A DNA stretch of 64,000 bases from Mycoplasma sp. CAG:956 (GTDB lineage: Bacteria > Bacillota_I > Bacilli_A > RF39 > UBA660), in contig HF993104.1 of assembly GCA_000433475.1 (NCBI GenBank), positions 62,001-126,000 of the forward strand, read 5' to 3'. Shown here piece after piece: positions 44,336 to 52,763 of the stretch; position 1 is the first letter of the stretch; each line of letters starts with the position of its first letter. The position numbers and the translations under genes are program-made. The notes under the pieces were generated by a model. It was not told the origin of the DNA and made no database searches. It saw only the letters and a program-made list of their open reading frames with translations.

Positions 44336-45442
44336 CTATAAATACCATAGTTTTTGATTATTTTTATGTACTTCTTCTATTATGCCTGAACCAAGGCACA
44401 CTTCATTTTGATATAATACACAAGCTTGTCCTGGGGTTACAGCTTTTGCCATATTAGGATATTTGACTAAAATTTTGCCATTTTCTAAGTACTCGAGAGA
44501 TACTTCGTGATCTTCACCACGATATCGAAATTTAGCACTACAATTTGTTGGTCTATCAGAAGTTAAATAATTAACGTTACTAATTAAGCAAGAATCGCTC
44601 ATTAAATAATTATTATCATCACCAAAGGCTACATATAAGACGTTTTTAGAAACGTCTTTACCACATACGTAATGGCGTTCTAAATTACCGGAAATACCAA
44701 CATTACGACGTTGGCCAATTGTATAATTCATTAAACCAGTATGACGACCAATTACTTTTTTAGTTTCTACATCAATGATATTGCCAGGATTTGGCTTTAG
44801 ATAATTATGGATAAACTTTTGATAATTTCTTTCACCAATAAAGCAAATACCAGTAGAGTCCTTTTTATGAGCTGTTTCTAAGTGCATTTCTTCAGCTATT
44901 TTGCGAACTGTAGGTTTTTCTAGTTCACCAACTGGAAACAGAACATTTTTTAATGCTTCTCGATTTACTTGAGCTAGAAAGTATGATTGATCTTTATTAC
45001 TATCAATTCCACGTAATAATTTTCCATCTTGCATTCTAGCATAGTGTCCAGTAGCAATATAATCAGCACCTAATTTTTTTGCTTCTTTAATAAATAAATC
45101 GAATTTGATATATTTATTGCACATTAAATCAGGATTAGGGGTTCTCCCCTTCTCTAGTTCATCTAAAAAATATTTAAAAACATTATCCCAGTATTCTTTT
45201 ATGAAGTCTACGCGGTGTAATGGGATATCTAATTGCTCACAAACAATTTTAGCATCGTTATAATCTTGTTCCTGAGGACAAATGTTTTCACCAAATGTTG
45301 GATTGCCCTCAATATCATTATTTAAAGCTGCATCCCAATTTCGCATGAATAAACCAATAACATTGTAACCTTGCTTTTTTAAAAGATAAGCAGAAACTGA
45401 TGAATCTACTCCCCCACTCATTCCTACTACTACAGTTTGCAT
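44336..45442 (-). CDS. mnmA: tRNA 2-thiouridylase
   Basis: MnmA thiolates U34 of Lys, Glu and Gln tRNAs. The ATP pyrophosphatase P-loop GMSGGVDSSVSA is at the start, the first catalytic Cys in PNPDLMCNKYIKF and the second in KKDSTGICFIGERNYQKF; VNREALKNVLFPVGE and TIGQRRNVGI follow. 368 residues from ATG 45442; the in-frame GTG at 45451 lies within the GGAAGTGG ribosome binding site. rarA and mnmA are also neighbours in Bacillus. The sulfur donor cysteine desulfurase is not nearby. Confidence 0.96.
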   Translation of the reverse strand: MQTVVVGMSGGVDSSVSAYLLKKQGYNVIGLFMRNWDAALNNDIEGNPTFGENICPQEQDYNDAKIVCEQLDIPLHRVDFIKEYWDNVFKYFLDELEKGRTPNPDLMCNKYIKFDLFIKEAKKLGADYIATGHYARMQDGKLLRGIDSNKDQSYFLAQVNREALKNVLFPVGELEKPTVRKIAEEMHLETAHKKDSTGICFIGERNYQKFIHNYLKPNPGNIIDVETKKVIGRHTGLMNYTIGQRRNVGISGNLERHYVCGKDVSKNVLYVAFGDDNNYLMSDSCLISNVNYLTSDRPTNCSAKFRYRGEDHEVSLEYLENGKILVKYPNMAKAVTPGQACVLYQNEVCLGSGIIEEVHKNNQKLWYL

Positions 45443-45492
45443 TGTAACCACTTCCTGCCAATTATTTTATCAAATTGATGCTATAAAGTCCA

Positions 45493-46071
45493 TTAAAATA
45501 GCCAAATAAACTTACTAATTAAAAAATTTGAAAATATAAAAAGAAAACAATCATATATTAAGCATATACCTTCGGTTAAAGTTATACCAAATAAATTGTT
45601 TTTAATAGCGAGTAAATAAGTATTATCTTTAGTTAAAGTAAAATTAATAATATTTTTGCTAAGATTTATACCTCTAATAATTAAGAAAATATAAATAAAA
45701 CAAAATATACCGCTAGTTACTAAGTTATATATTAAACTTATAATAAATCCTTTAAATCCTAGTAGTAGTGCAAATATGTAGATAGAAAAGCCAATGGTAA
45801 GCCCTTTAAATAAGATGATGATAAAGTTAATAAAAAATAAAGGCATAATAAAGGATGATATTACTAAAATAATAAATATTAAAAAGTGATAAAAAATATT
45901 ATTAATTCTATTAGTTAAAAGTATATTTTGTAAATCAGTTAAACTATTTACGATATCAGTTTTAAAAATGCTATCTTGTTTAAATCCTAGAATAAGTCCT
46001 AGAATTATACCAATTATTAGAAGAATGTTTAAGAATATTACTATGTTGTAGTGCTTTTTTAAATATTTCAA
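45493..46071 (-). CDS. SpoIIM-like integral membrane protein
   Basis: About 192 residues with five hydrophobic segments; the Phe/Gly-rich middle (FIIILFKGLTIGFSIYIFALLLGFKGF) resembles the SpoIIM/DUF95 fold, where a short amphipathic segment sits between helices. SpoIIM is part of the septal peptidoglycan machine in spore formers, but distant homologues occur in non-sporulators. The start may be TTG 46071, six bases after AGGTG; ATG 46077 directly abuts that element. Assignment is moderate. Confidence 0.5.
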   Translation of the reverse strand: MKYLKKHYNIVIFLNILLIIGIILGLILGFKQDSIFKTDIVNSLTDLQNILLTNRINNIFYHFLIFIILVISSFIMPLFFINFIIILFKGLTIGFSIYIFALLLGFKGFIISLIYNLVTSGIFCFIYIFLIIRGINLSKNIINFTLTKDNTYLLAIKNNLFGITLTEGICLIYDCFLFIFSNFLISKFIWLF

Positions 46072-46156
46072 TGTCATCACCTATGATAAGTATATTGGCA
46101 AGTTTTATTTTTTATGCTAAAATAATGTTAATTATTGAAAGAAGGTAAGTTTAATA

Positions 46157-46255
46157 ATGTCAAAAAAAGCTCAAAAAACGGCTGTATGGATTATGCTAAT
46201 TGTAATGGTAGTAGGAATTGTGGCATCATATGCTGCAATGTTTATTACAAAATAA
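46157..46255 (+). CDS. 32-residue membrane protein, DUF4044-like
   Basis: MSKKAQKTAVWIMLIVMVVG is followed by a hydrophobic stretch and a final TK: a basic head and one membrane helix, matching the tiny DUF4044 family of Firmicutes by pattern (VWIMLIVMVVG). A GAAGG ribosome binding site lies before ATG 46157. It is one of the few + strand genes right of dif. The terminator stem starts at its stop codon. Function unknown. Confidence 0.65.
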   Translation: MSKKAQKTAVWIMLIVMVVGIVASYAAMFITK

Positions 46256-46291
46256 AAAAACATTAAGATTGATTTTTCTTAATGTTTTTTT
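46254..46291. terminator. bidirectional terminator between DUF4044 gene and mscL
   Basis: AAAAAAACATTAAGA (46254-46268) pairs with TCTTAATGTTTTTTT (46277-46291). The stop codons of both convergent genes fall inside the stem. Confidence 0.85.
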
Positions 46292-46688
46292 TGCTTTGCA
46301 ATGAATCTCTTATTTCTCGTAGAAGCAATATTTCTTCACTTGGTTTTGCTGGTTCTTCCTTTTTAGCTTCTTCTTCTTTAGTTTCCTCTTTTTTATGCAT
46401 TAAAGCATTAATAATTTTTATGAAAACGAAAATAGATGCTGCTATAATTAGAAAATCAATTATATTTTGAATAAAAGAACCATACATAATTTTGGCAGTG
46501 CCAACGGTAATTGATAAATTGCTAAAATCATGACCACCGATAATGATGCCGATAATTGGCATCATAATGTCATTAACTAAAGAACTAACAATTTTAGAAA
46601 AAGCATTTCCCATTACAACACCAACTGCTAGGTCAATTACATTCCCACGCATTATAAATTTTTTGAATTCATCAATTAGTTTTTTCAT
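46263..46688 (-). CDS. mscL: large-conductance mechanosensitive channel
   Basis: MscL opens under membrane tension to release solutes in hypo-osmotic shock. 141 residues: the N-terminal amphipathic helix and TM1 ([31 protein letters not shown]) and TM2 ([20 protein letters not shown]) are clear, followed by the charged C-terminal bundle ([30 protein letters not shown]). Complete; AAGGAG before the ATG. Confidence 0.97.
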   Translation of the reverse strand: MKKLIDEFKKFIMRGNVIDLAVGVVMGNAFSKIVSSLVNDIMMPIIGIIIGGHDFSNLSITVGTAKIMYGSFIQNIIDFLIIAASIFVFIKIINALMHKKEETKEEEAKKEEPAKPSEEILLLREIRDSLQSKKNIKKNQS

Positions 46689-46807
46689 ATCTAAACTCCT
46701 TTTTTAATTAACACTAGTTTAGCATTAATTGATTAAAATTTGAAGAAAAAATATTCTATTTAATTAGAAATTAGCATTAAATTTAATGTTTCTATTATTT
46801 AATGGAA

Positions 46808-47458
46808 TTATATGGCGTTTATGTATTCTAAATATTCTTTATCTCTTGTATTTATTTTATAAAAATAGTTATCCAATTCTTTAAAAGTATCTAAATATTT
46901 TTCTTTATCTTCAATACTTATATCGTCACTAAAAAGAAAACCATCAAAACGATTTAACATAAGCATTTTGTTTTCAATGTATCGTTCATTAATAAGAGCA
47001 TCTACTAGAGCTAATTTTAAATTATTATTATCATTTAATAAGATGTAAGCTTCATAAATACTATCTAAACAAGCAAATGCTGTTATTTGAATTACAAAGT
47101 CATTAGTATAATCACAAGTTATTTTATGATTTTTTAAATTCATATAATCATCATAACTTATAGAAAAAGCTTCATTTTTAATACCAAAAGACTGCATGGC
47201 ATATTTACATAAAATTTGAATTAAATCTATTGATGTTAAAAGTTTTGCTTTAGTACGTCCACCACGACGAGCTGAAATAAATTCATATTTGTCAGTATAT
47301 TTAAGACCATCCGGTAATACACTGATATCATCAAAAAGCACAAATTTAATAGCATTTGCGGCATTTCTAATTCCTTGCGATTCTTTGGTTCCTAAATAAA
47401 TATCATCTAGCCAAGAGGTCTTACAAGAAAACTTTAAATCATTATTATCATTAATCAT
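46808..47458 (-). CDS. uncharacterised 216-residue protein
   Basis: I do not recognise this protein. It is soluble, helical, and contains a positively charged segment (ISARRGGRTKAKLLTSIDLIQIL) and several Cys. No catalytic motif is evident. The start has GTAGGAT-like purines before ATG 47458. It is 119 bp downstream of mscL in its own orientation and could be in a unit with the small gene at 47538. Confidence 0.6.
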   Translation of the reverse strand: MINDNNDLKFSCKTSWLDDIYLGTKESQGIRNAANAIKFVLFDDISVLPDGLKYTDKYEFISARRGGRTKAKLLTSIDLIQILCKYAMQSFGIKNEAFSISYDDYMNLKNHKITCDYTNDFVIQITAFACLDSIYEAYILLNDNNNLKLALVDALINERYIENKMLMLNRFDGFLFSDDISIEDKEKYLDTFKELDNYFYKINTRDKEYLEYINAI

Positions 47459-47537
47459 ATTAATCCTACTTTCACTTATATAATAACACAGTTTTTCTTA
47501 TGATGATATCTTTATATTTATTTTATTTGATTAAATA

Positions 47538-47774
47538 TTACCTTTTTAGACTGCAAATATTTAGACGTTTTACAGAAATTCTACTGTCTATAGCTTCTAA
47601 TATCTGGTCCCAAACATCAAATTCTTCTTTGCTAAAATTTGAACATTTTTTTATAAATTTTTCAATCTTGGTAATTAATTCTAAATCACTTTGATTATTT
47701 TCATAAGTTGTCTGATTGATATAATCTTTTTGATATTCTAATTGTTTTAATATTTTTTCTTTATAATTTTGCAT
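47538..47774 (-). CDS. uncharacterised 78-residue protein
   Basis: A small helical, charged protein (MQNYKEKILKQLEYQKDYIN start; FDVWDQILEAIDSRI in the middle). The start ATG 47774 is preceded by GAGTGAGGAAT. It lies between the sortase gene and the 216-residue gene on the same strand. No family recognised. Confidence 0.5.
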   Translation of the reverse strand: MQNYKEKILKQLEYQKDYINQTTYENNQSDLELITKIEKFIKKCSNFSKEEFDVWDQILEAIDSRISVKRLNICSLKR

Positions 47775-47810
47775 AATTCCTCACTCGGTAAGATATGATA
47801 GCATTTTTTC

Positions 47811-48434
47811 TTAAAGATTACTAGTAGAAATTAGTATTCCTTGATAAACAATCTGTTTATTAGTCCCTTTTAAACAAGTAATTAGTGTAATGTCATCGTT
47901 AGACTTTGTTTTATAAATTAGTTTACCAGTCTTTTCAATTTCAAAAAAAGTTGTTATCTGATAAAGATATTTTTTACTATTATAATAAAGATATACATCA
48001 TCCCCGATAACTAGTTCTGGTAATCTTTTAAAGTAGGCTATTTTATTATAACCAGAATGAGCTGCTAAAATTATATGACTATTTTTACCTTCTAATGGAA
48101 AAATACTTTCTTTTATGATATGAATGTTTTTATTTACATCATTATCAGTACTATTAATATTAGGTAATTGCTCTTTTAAGTTTATTTTTGGTATTTCTAT
48201 AATGCCATTTGTATCATTTATATTTTGGGATGAGTTTATATTTTTACTACTAGAATTACGTTCAAGTATTTTATAGTTAATATTTGGAATAAAGTCATTT
48301 ATTTTAGTAATAATTGTATTTTTAAAACTTTTTTGATATTTGATAGTATAAATTAATAGATTAGTTAGGATTGCAAAAACAACAATTAAAATTAATTGTA
48401 ATAATTTAGACTTTTTTTTATTTGAATGTAGCAT
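47811..48434 (-). CDS. srt: sortase-family protein lacking the catalytic Arg
   Basis: 207 residues: one membrane helix at 11-30, a low-complexity Ser/Asn linker and a sortase beta-barrel. The catalytic His is in ILAAHSGYN (H126) and Cys in TLITCLKG (C187). The Arg that normally follows in the next strand is absent; the position reads Lys-Gln (TNKQIVYQG, around residue 194). The gene overlaps the 3' end of the adhesin gene by 43 bases, so the two are coupled and the adhesin is the likely substrate. No good ribosome binding site of its own. Confidence 0.82.
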   Translation of the reverse strand: MLHSNKKKSKLLQLILIVVFAILTNLLIYTIKYQKSFKNTIITKINDFIPNINYKILERNSSSKNINSSQNINDTNGIIEIPKINLKEQLPNINSTDNDVNKNIHIIKESIFPLEGKNSHIILAAHSGYNKIAYFKRLPELVIGDDVYLYYNSKKYLYQITTFFEIEKTGKLIYKTKSNDDITLITCLKGTNKQIVYQGILISTSNL

Positions 48435-50293
48435 AATATTAAAACAAAACTTTCTATTAACTCGATAATTACTATATTTTTACATTTAGGGCTATATGTA
48501 TCAGGAATATCAATTATAGGATCATTTTCTAAATTAAGATAAATTGTTTCTTTATCACTGGTAATGCTAAAACTAATAGGTTCAATATCTAAATTATAGC
48601 CAGCAGGAGCCGTTAGTTCTTTTATGTAATAATTACCTAATGCCAAATTTTCTATTACTATTTTTCCTTCTTGATTAGTTGTTCCTTCATAAATTAGTTC
48701 ATCTTTATCATTAAAAATACCAATTTGAGCATTGCTTAAATTTTCTTTGGTTAAACTACTTGTTTTGGTAATTATAATATTTCCTTTTTGCAAAAAGTTT
48801 TGAATAGTAATAGTTTTTACTACCTCTTCTTTGTTCTCATCTTCTAAATTAATACTATACTTTCTGCTATTTAGACGATACTTTGCATCGGTTTTTAACT
48901 CTTGGAGATAATAACTGCCTAAATATAAATTATCAAATGTAATTTGACCGTTGACATCTGTTTCTTTTACCATGATTTCAGTATCTTTGGAATATATTAT
49001 ATTACCATTAATATCTTTAATGGAATCTTTTGCATATAATCCAATAATTGTCTTTGATAATTTATCAAAATCATAAGAAAAATTTTTACTTTTTAAATCC
49101 ATGCTGATTTTTTCGCCATGTTTTTCAACAATTATTTTACTCTTTTTCCTTTTATTATAAAATGCAGTCTCATAAATAAGGGTATTATAATTTTCAATTT
49201 TTACATTATTTTTATTTAAATCGATTATTAAAGGCTCCTTGTTCCAAAGATATCCTTTTAAATTACTATCCTCTTCTATGATGGCATACTTACCATATTG
49301 CAAAGTTGCATGTGTTTGCAAAAAGCCTTCGCTATTTGTTAGAAAGATATTTTTATCCATACTATTATCGGGATTTTCAACAAATTCATTAGTTGCTAAA
49401 TTCTTGATCTTAAATTTTAAACCAGCTATTTTTATTGTATCTTTTGTATCTAAATCTTTTTTTGTTACTTTAATGGCAATGCCATTAACGTTTACTTTGA
49501 TATTTATAATTTTTGGTTCATAATAACCTGACATTATGATATTTTGCGATTCATCGTGAAGGTAAGCTAAAGGTTTATTTAAATTTCTTTTATCTTTTTT
49601 TATTAAAGTAATAGTTTTTTCTCCTAAAGATTCACTATTAATTATTAAAGAATTATCAATGATATTTGCTTTAATCTCAGAACGTTCAATTTCATAGTCT
49701 TTTAAAGTTTCATTTTCATCTTTTAAAGTTATGGTTTCTCCTATATTTAACTTTATATTATCGTTTTGAAAACTAACTGTTTTGTTATGATTAAGTATAA
49801 GATTTTCTAATTCATTTATTTCTTCTTGATAAGCTCCTACCTTTCGCTTACCGTTTAAAGATTCTGAAAAATAAAAGTCATAATCAGGATATAAAGTTTT
49901 CCAGATTAATATTTGGGTTATTGCATACCATTTAGCATCTTCATGTCCTTCATACATATATCCATAATAAGAAAGTAAATTAAGACGTTCCCAAGTTTTT
50001 TCAGATATTAATAATTGTCTTGCGTAATCGTAATTTATCTCTTGATATAAAGCATTTTTATTTAATGATGCAAATGGTTCTAAACAATAGACAAATTGAT
50101 TATCACTTGTTCTATGAAGAATTAAACCTTGCTGATATCTTTTATAACCATTTGGCATAGCTTTAACAAGATAAATATTAGGAATCCACTCACCTTCATG
50201 AAATGATTGGCTACTATTAGCTTTAACCTTATTAAACACAAAAAAACAAGCTATGGCTAGTATTAGAATTATTATTTTTTTTCTATTTATCAT
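48392..50293 (-). CDS. thioester-domain adhesin with Cna-B/SpaA repeats
   Basis: 633 residues from ATG 50293 (AAAAGGAGA upstream; the longer frame to 50347 has no such site). Signal peptide at 5-24, then a thioester (TQXA) domain with C70 in VYCLEP and Q127 in AITQILIW, able to form an internal Cys-Gln thioester that binds host surfaces covalently. Three or four Cna-B/SpaA-like domains follow (for example GLKFKIKNLATNEF; GLYAKDSIKDINGN; YYIKELTAPAGYN), with Glu residues for isopeptide bonds. The C-terminus has IPDTY at 596-600, then a hydrophobic segment and Lys. Likely anchored by the downstream sortase. Confidence 0.88.
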   Translation of the reverse strand: MINRKKIIILILAIACFFVFNKVKANSSQSFHEGEWIPNIYLVKAMPNGYKRYQQGLILHRTSDNQFVYCLEPFASLNKNALYQEINYDYARQLLISEKTWERLNLLSYYGYMYEGHEDAKWYAITQILIWKTLYPDYDFYFSESLNGKRKVGAYQEEINELENLILNHNKTVSFQNDNIKLNIGETITLKDENETLKDYEIERSEIKANIIDNSLIINSESLGEKTITLIKKDKRNLNKPLAYLHDESQNIIMSGYYEPKIINIKVNVNGIAIKVTKKDLDTKDTIKIAGLKFKIKNLATNEFVENPDNSMDKNIFLTNSEGFLQTHATLQYGKYAIIEEDSNLKGYLWNKEPLIIDLNKNNVKIENYNTLIYETAFYNKRKKSKIIVEKHGEKISMDLKSKNFSYDFDKLSKTIIGLYAKDSIKDINGNIIYSKDTEIMVKETDVNGQITFDNLYLGSYYLQELKTDAKYRLNSRKYSINLEDENKEEVVKTITIQNFLQKGNIIITKTSSLTKENLSNAQIGIFNDKDELIYEGTTNQEGKIVIENLALGNYYIKELTAPAGYNLDIEPISFSITSDKETIYLNLENDPIIDIPDTYSPKCKNIVIIELIESFVLILCYIQIKKSLNYYN

Positions 50294-50318
50294 AAAAAAA
50301 TCTCCTTTTCTGGGAGAT

Positions 50319-50347
50319 AAATTATCAGTTTTACAATTAAGTGTCAA
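50319..50347 (-). promoter_or_regulatory. promoter of the adhesin-sortase unit
   Basis: On the - strand TTGACA (complement of 50342-50347) and TAATTT (complement of 50319-50324) with a 17-base spacer, just upstream of the adhesin ribosome binding site. Confidence 0.65.
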
Positions 50348-50433
50348 AATACTATTTTTATAGTTTAGATGGGTTTATATTGCTAAACTTAGATAATTGC
50401 CTAAACAAAACTAGAAGTTTAGATAATAACTTT

Positions 50434-51408
50434 TTACTGGTTATTTTCTTTAGTAACTTTAGAGCTATTCATTAAATAAGAAAAAATCAAATAAGCTGTC
50501 TTTAGAGAATCATGGCGATAAACACCATCTTCTATTTTAGCTAGATCATCAGCTAATATTTTAACATTTAATTTTTTTAAGTTTTCTTCATCTAATAAAA
50601 CAGGATCTTTTTGTTCAGTCGTCTGATAAATATTAACCAATTTGCTATCTAGCATATTATTATTAGCTACTACAACATCAATGCTTTTAGAACCTAAATA
50701 ACCTTCTAAAATTTTGATATGGTCACTAACTTTAAAATTGTCAGTTTCACCAGGTTGTGTAAATAAATTACAAATATACATTTTAGGAGCAGAAGATTTT
50801 TTTAAGGCTTTTACTAATGTTTTATTTATTAAATGAGGAGCAATACTCGTTAGAAGGGAACCAGAAGAAAAGATTATTAAATCTGATTCATTAACTGCTG
50901 ATATTACCTGTTGGTTAATTGTTATTTTTTGATCGTATTCTATTTTTTTGATTTTATTTGGACACTTAGTTATTTGTTCTTCACCGATAATTTTTTTATT
51001 ATCATCAGTAATTCCTATTAAATTGGCATTATCTTCAGTTAAAGGAAGAATATTACCCTTAATATCTAATAATTTCATCATTATAGGAATACTGTCTTTA
51101 AAGGTACCTTTTATGTCTAATAAGGCACTTAAAAGCAGATTTTTAACAGAATGATTACCTAATGTTTTTGATTTTGTAAATCGATAATTTAAAAGGCTTA
51201 AAGTATCATTATCTAGATTTGACATAGCAAGCATTACTTTAGAAATATCACCAACTGCCGGAATGTTTAAATCCTTACGCAATCTTCCTGTTGAGGCACC
51301 ATTATCAGCAACTGATACCACGGCTGTTATTTCAACTGGAAATAATTTCAATCCTTTTAATATTTGCGATAATCCTGAACCGCCACCAAATATTATTATT
51401 TTTTTCAT
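50434..51408 (-). CDS. yvcK: YvcK/CofD-like protein
   Basis: A UDP-sugar-binding protein needed for growth on gluconeogenic carbon and for PBP localisation in Bacillus. The start IIIFGGGSGLSQILKGLK and the signature VVSVADNGASTGRLRKDLNIPAVGDISKVMLAMS are clear; YICNLFTQPGETDNF follows. 324 residues from ATG 51408 with AAGGTGA; the in-frame GTG lies in that site. The usual neighbours rapZ and whiA are absent. Confidence 0.95.
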   Translation of the reverse strand: MKKIIIFGGGSGLSQILKGLKLFPVEITAVVSVADNGASTGRLRKDLNIPAVGDISKVMLAMSNLDNDTLSLLNYRFTKSKTLGNHSVKNLLLSALLDIKGTFKDSIPIMMKLLDIKGNILPLTEDNANLIGITDDNKKIIGEEQITKCPNKIKKIEYDQKITINQQVISAVNESDLIIFSSGSLLTSIAPHLINKTLVKALKKSSAPKMYICNLFTQPGETDNFKVSDHIKILEGYLGSKSIDVVVANNNMLDSKLVNIYQTTEQKDPVLLDEENLKKLNVKILADDLAKIEDGVYRHDSLKTAYLIFSYLMNSSKVTKENNQ

Positions 51409-51444
51409 TTTATTCACCTTACATAAGTATATGACAAAATAATG

Positions 51445-52428
51445 TTAATTACCATCTTTTTCTCCTTGTTCTAACATATTTATTATACTAATTCCGTATC
51501 CAGTTTTAACATTATCAATAGTAACATGGGTTACAGCCCCAATTAATTTGTTATTTTGAATTATTGGGGAACCACTCATTCCTTGAACAATGCCACCTGC
51601 CCTATTTATTAAATCTTCATCAGTTATTTCAAAATAAATATTTTTAACAGGACTAGTTTTATCAATTTTTAAAATATTAATTGTATATTCTTTAGTTTCT
51701 CCCTGATATAGTGAAGTATAAATAGTAGCTTTTCCTAATTTAACTTCATTTATATTGGCAACAGAAATTGTTTTATTGTTTTGGGGAATATTATTAAACT
51801 TACCAAAAATACCTGAATTAGTATTTTGAGTTATAGTACCATAAATATTTTGACGATAAAATTTGGTATTAATACTGCCTGGATTACCATTAATACTTTT
51901 AGTAATATTAGTAATTATACTTTTAAATATAGAACCATCATTAATTTTAATAGCTTCATTAGTATTACTATCTATTATATAGTGACCAAGAGCTCCATAT
52001 ATTTTAGTTTCAGGATCAATGTAAGTTAAAGTACCATTTCCAAGTAAGTTATCTTTCACATATATTCCAGTTTTATAAGAATTGTTATTTTTTTCTAATT
52101 GTATTTTGGTATTATATATTTTATCTTGACGCAGATAAGTAATTTCTACTTCATCATTGGTAGCATATTTTTCAATTTTACTTACTAATTCTTTAATGTT
52201 TTTTACGTCTTCATTATTTACTTTTATAATATAATCGCCGACTAATAAATGGCTACCATTATAAATATTATTTACTTTATAAAATCCCACTACAAGGATG
52301 CCTTTACTATTAATGGAAATACCAATATTTTGACCACCCAATATAACTTCGTTAGAATAAGCTAAAACTAAACTTGGTATTGTCCATAATAATAGAAAAA
52401 GTTTTAAATTTTTTAATAATTTCTTCAT
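51445..52428 (-). CDS. spoIVB: SpoIVB-like S55 serine peptidase
   Basis: 327 residues. A cleavable signal peptide (MKKLLKNLKLFLLLWTIPS), a PDZ domain at about 35-110 (GSHLLVGDYIIKVNNEDV) and the S55 peptidase domain with LGHYIID (catalytic His) and GMSGSPII (catalytic Ser), ending GYGISIINML. In Bacillus SpoIVB cuts SpoIVFA to trigger sigma-K processing. It lies beyond xseB, as in Bacillus where recN and spoIVB follow the xseAB region. ATG 52428 has GGTGA upstream. Whether the cell sporulates is not decided by this window. Confidence 0.9.
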   Translation of the reverse strand: MKKLLKNLKLFLLLWTIPSLVLAYSNEVILGGQNIGISINSKGILVVGFYKVNNIYNGSHLLVGDYIIKVNNEDVKNIKELVSKIEKYATNDEVEITYLRQDKIYNTKIQLEKNNNSYKTGIYVKDNLLGNGTLTYIDPETKIYGALGHYIIDSNTNEAIKINDGSIFKSIITNITKSINGNPGSINTKFYRQNIYGTITQNTNSGIFGKFNNIPQNNKTISVANINEVKLGKATIYTSLYQGETKEYTINILKIDKTSPVKNIYFEITDEDLINRAGGIVQGMSGSPIIQNNKLIGAVTHVTIDNVKTGYGISIINMLEQGEKDGN

Positions 52429-52490
52429 AAACTTCACCATTAATAGTATGATAGCTTATTTAGAGTTTATGGTGGAAATATCTGGAAAAG

Positions 52491-52515
52491 AAAAAACTGC
52501 AATATTTACTGCAGT
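52491..52515 (-). terminator. terminator of nusB-xseA-xseB
   Basis: ACTGCA (52496-52501) and TGCAGT (52510-52515) form a stem that, on the - strand, is followed by T6. Confidence 0.7.
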
Positions 52516-52529
52516 ATAATTATAATTTA

Positions 52530-52763
52530 TTAGTTTTTATTTTCTTCAATGCTAAAATCTTCTAAAGTATTATTTTCAGTTAAAATTTTATTGATACTTT
52601 CTTTAGCATTATTTAGTTTATCGCCACATATTTTAGCAAGTTGCATGGCTTTACTATATTTTTCAATGGCTTTATCTAAATCGACATTACCAGCTTCTAA
52701 TTCTTTAACAATATTTTCTAGTTCTAATAAATTTTCTTCAAATGTTTTATCATCTTTGGTCAT
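52530..52763 (-). CDS. xseB: exodeoxyribonuclease VII small subunit
   Basis: 77 residues with the family pattern TFEENLLELENIVKELEAGNVDLDKAIEKY, a helical hairpin that coats XseA. Overlaps the 3' end of xseA by 14 bases, so translation is coupled. Confidence 0.95.
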   Translation of the reverse strand: MTKDDKTFEENLLELENIVKELEAGNVDLDKAIEKYSKAMQLAKICGDKLNNAKESINKILTENNTLEDFSIEENKN

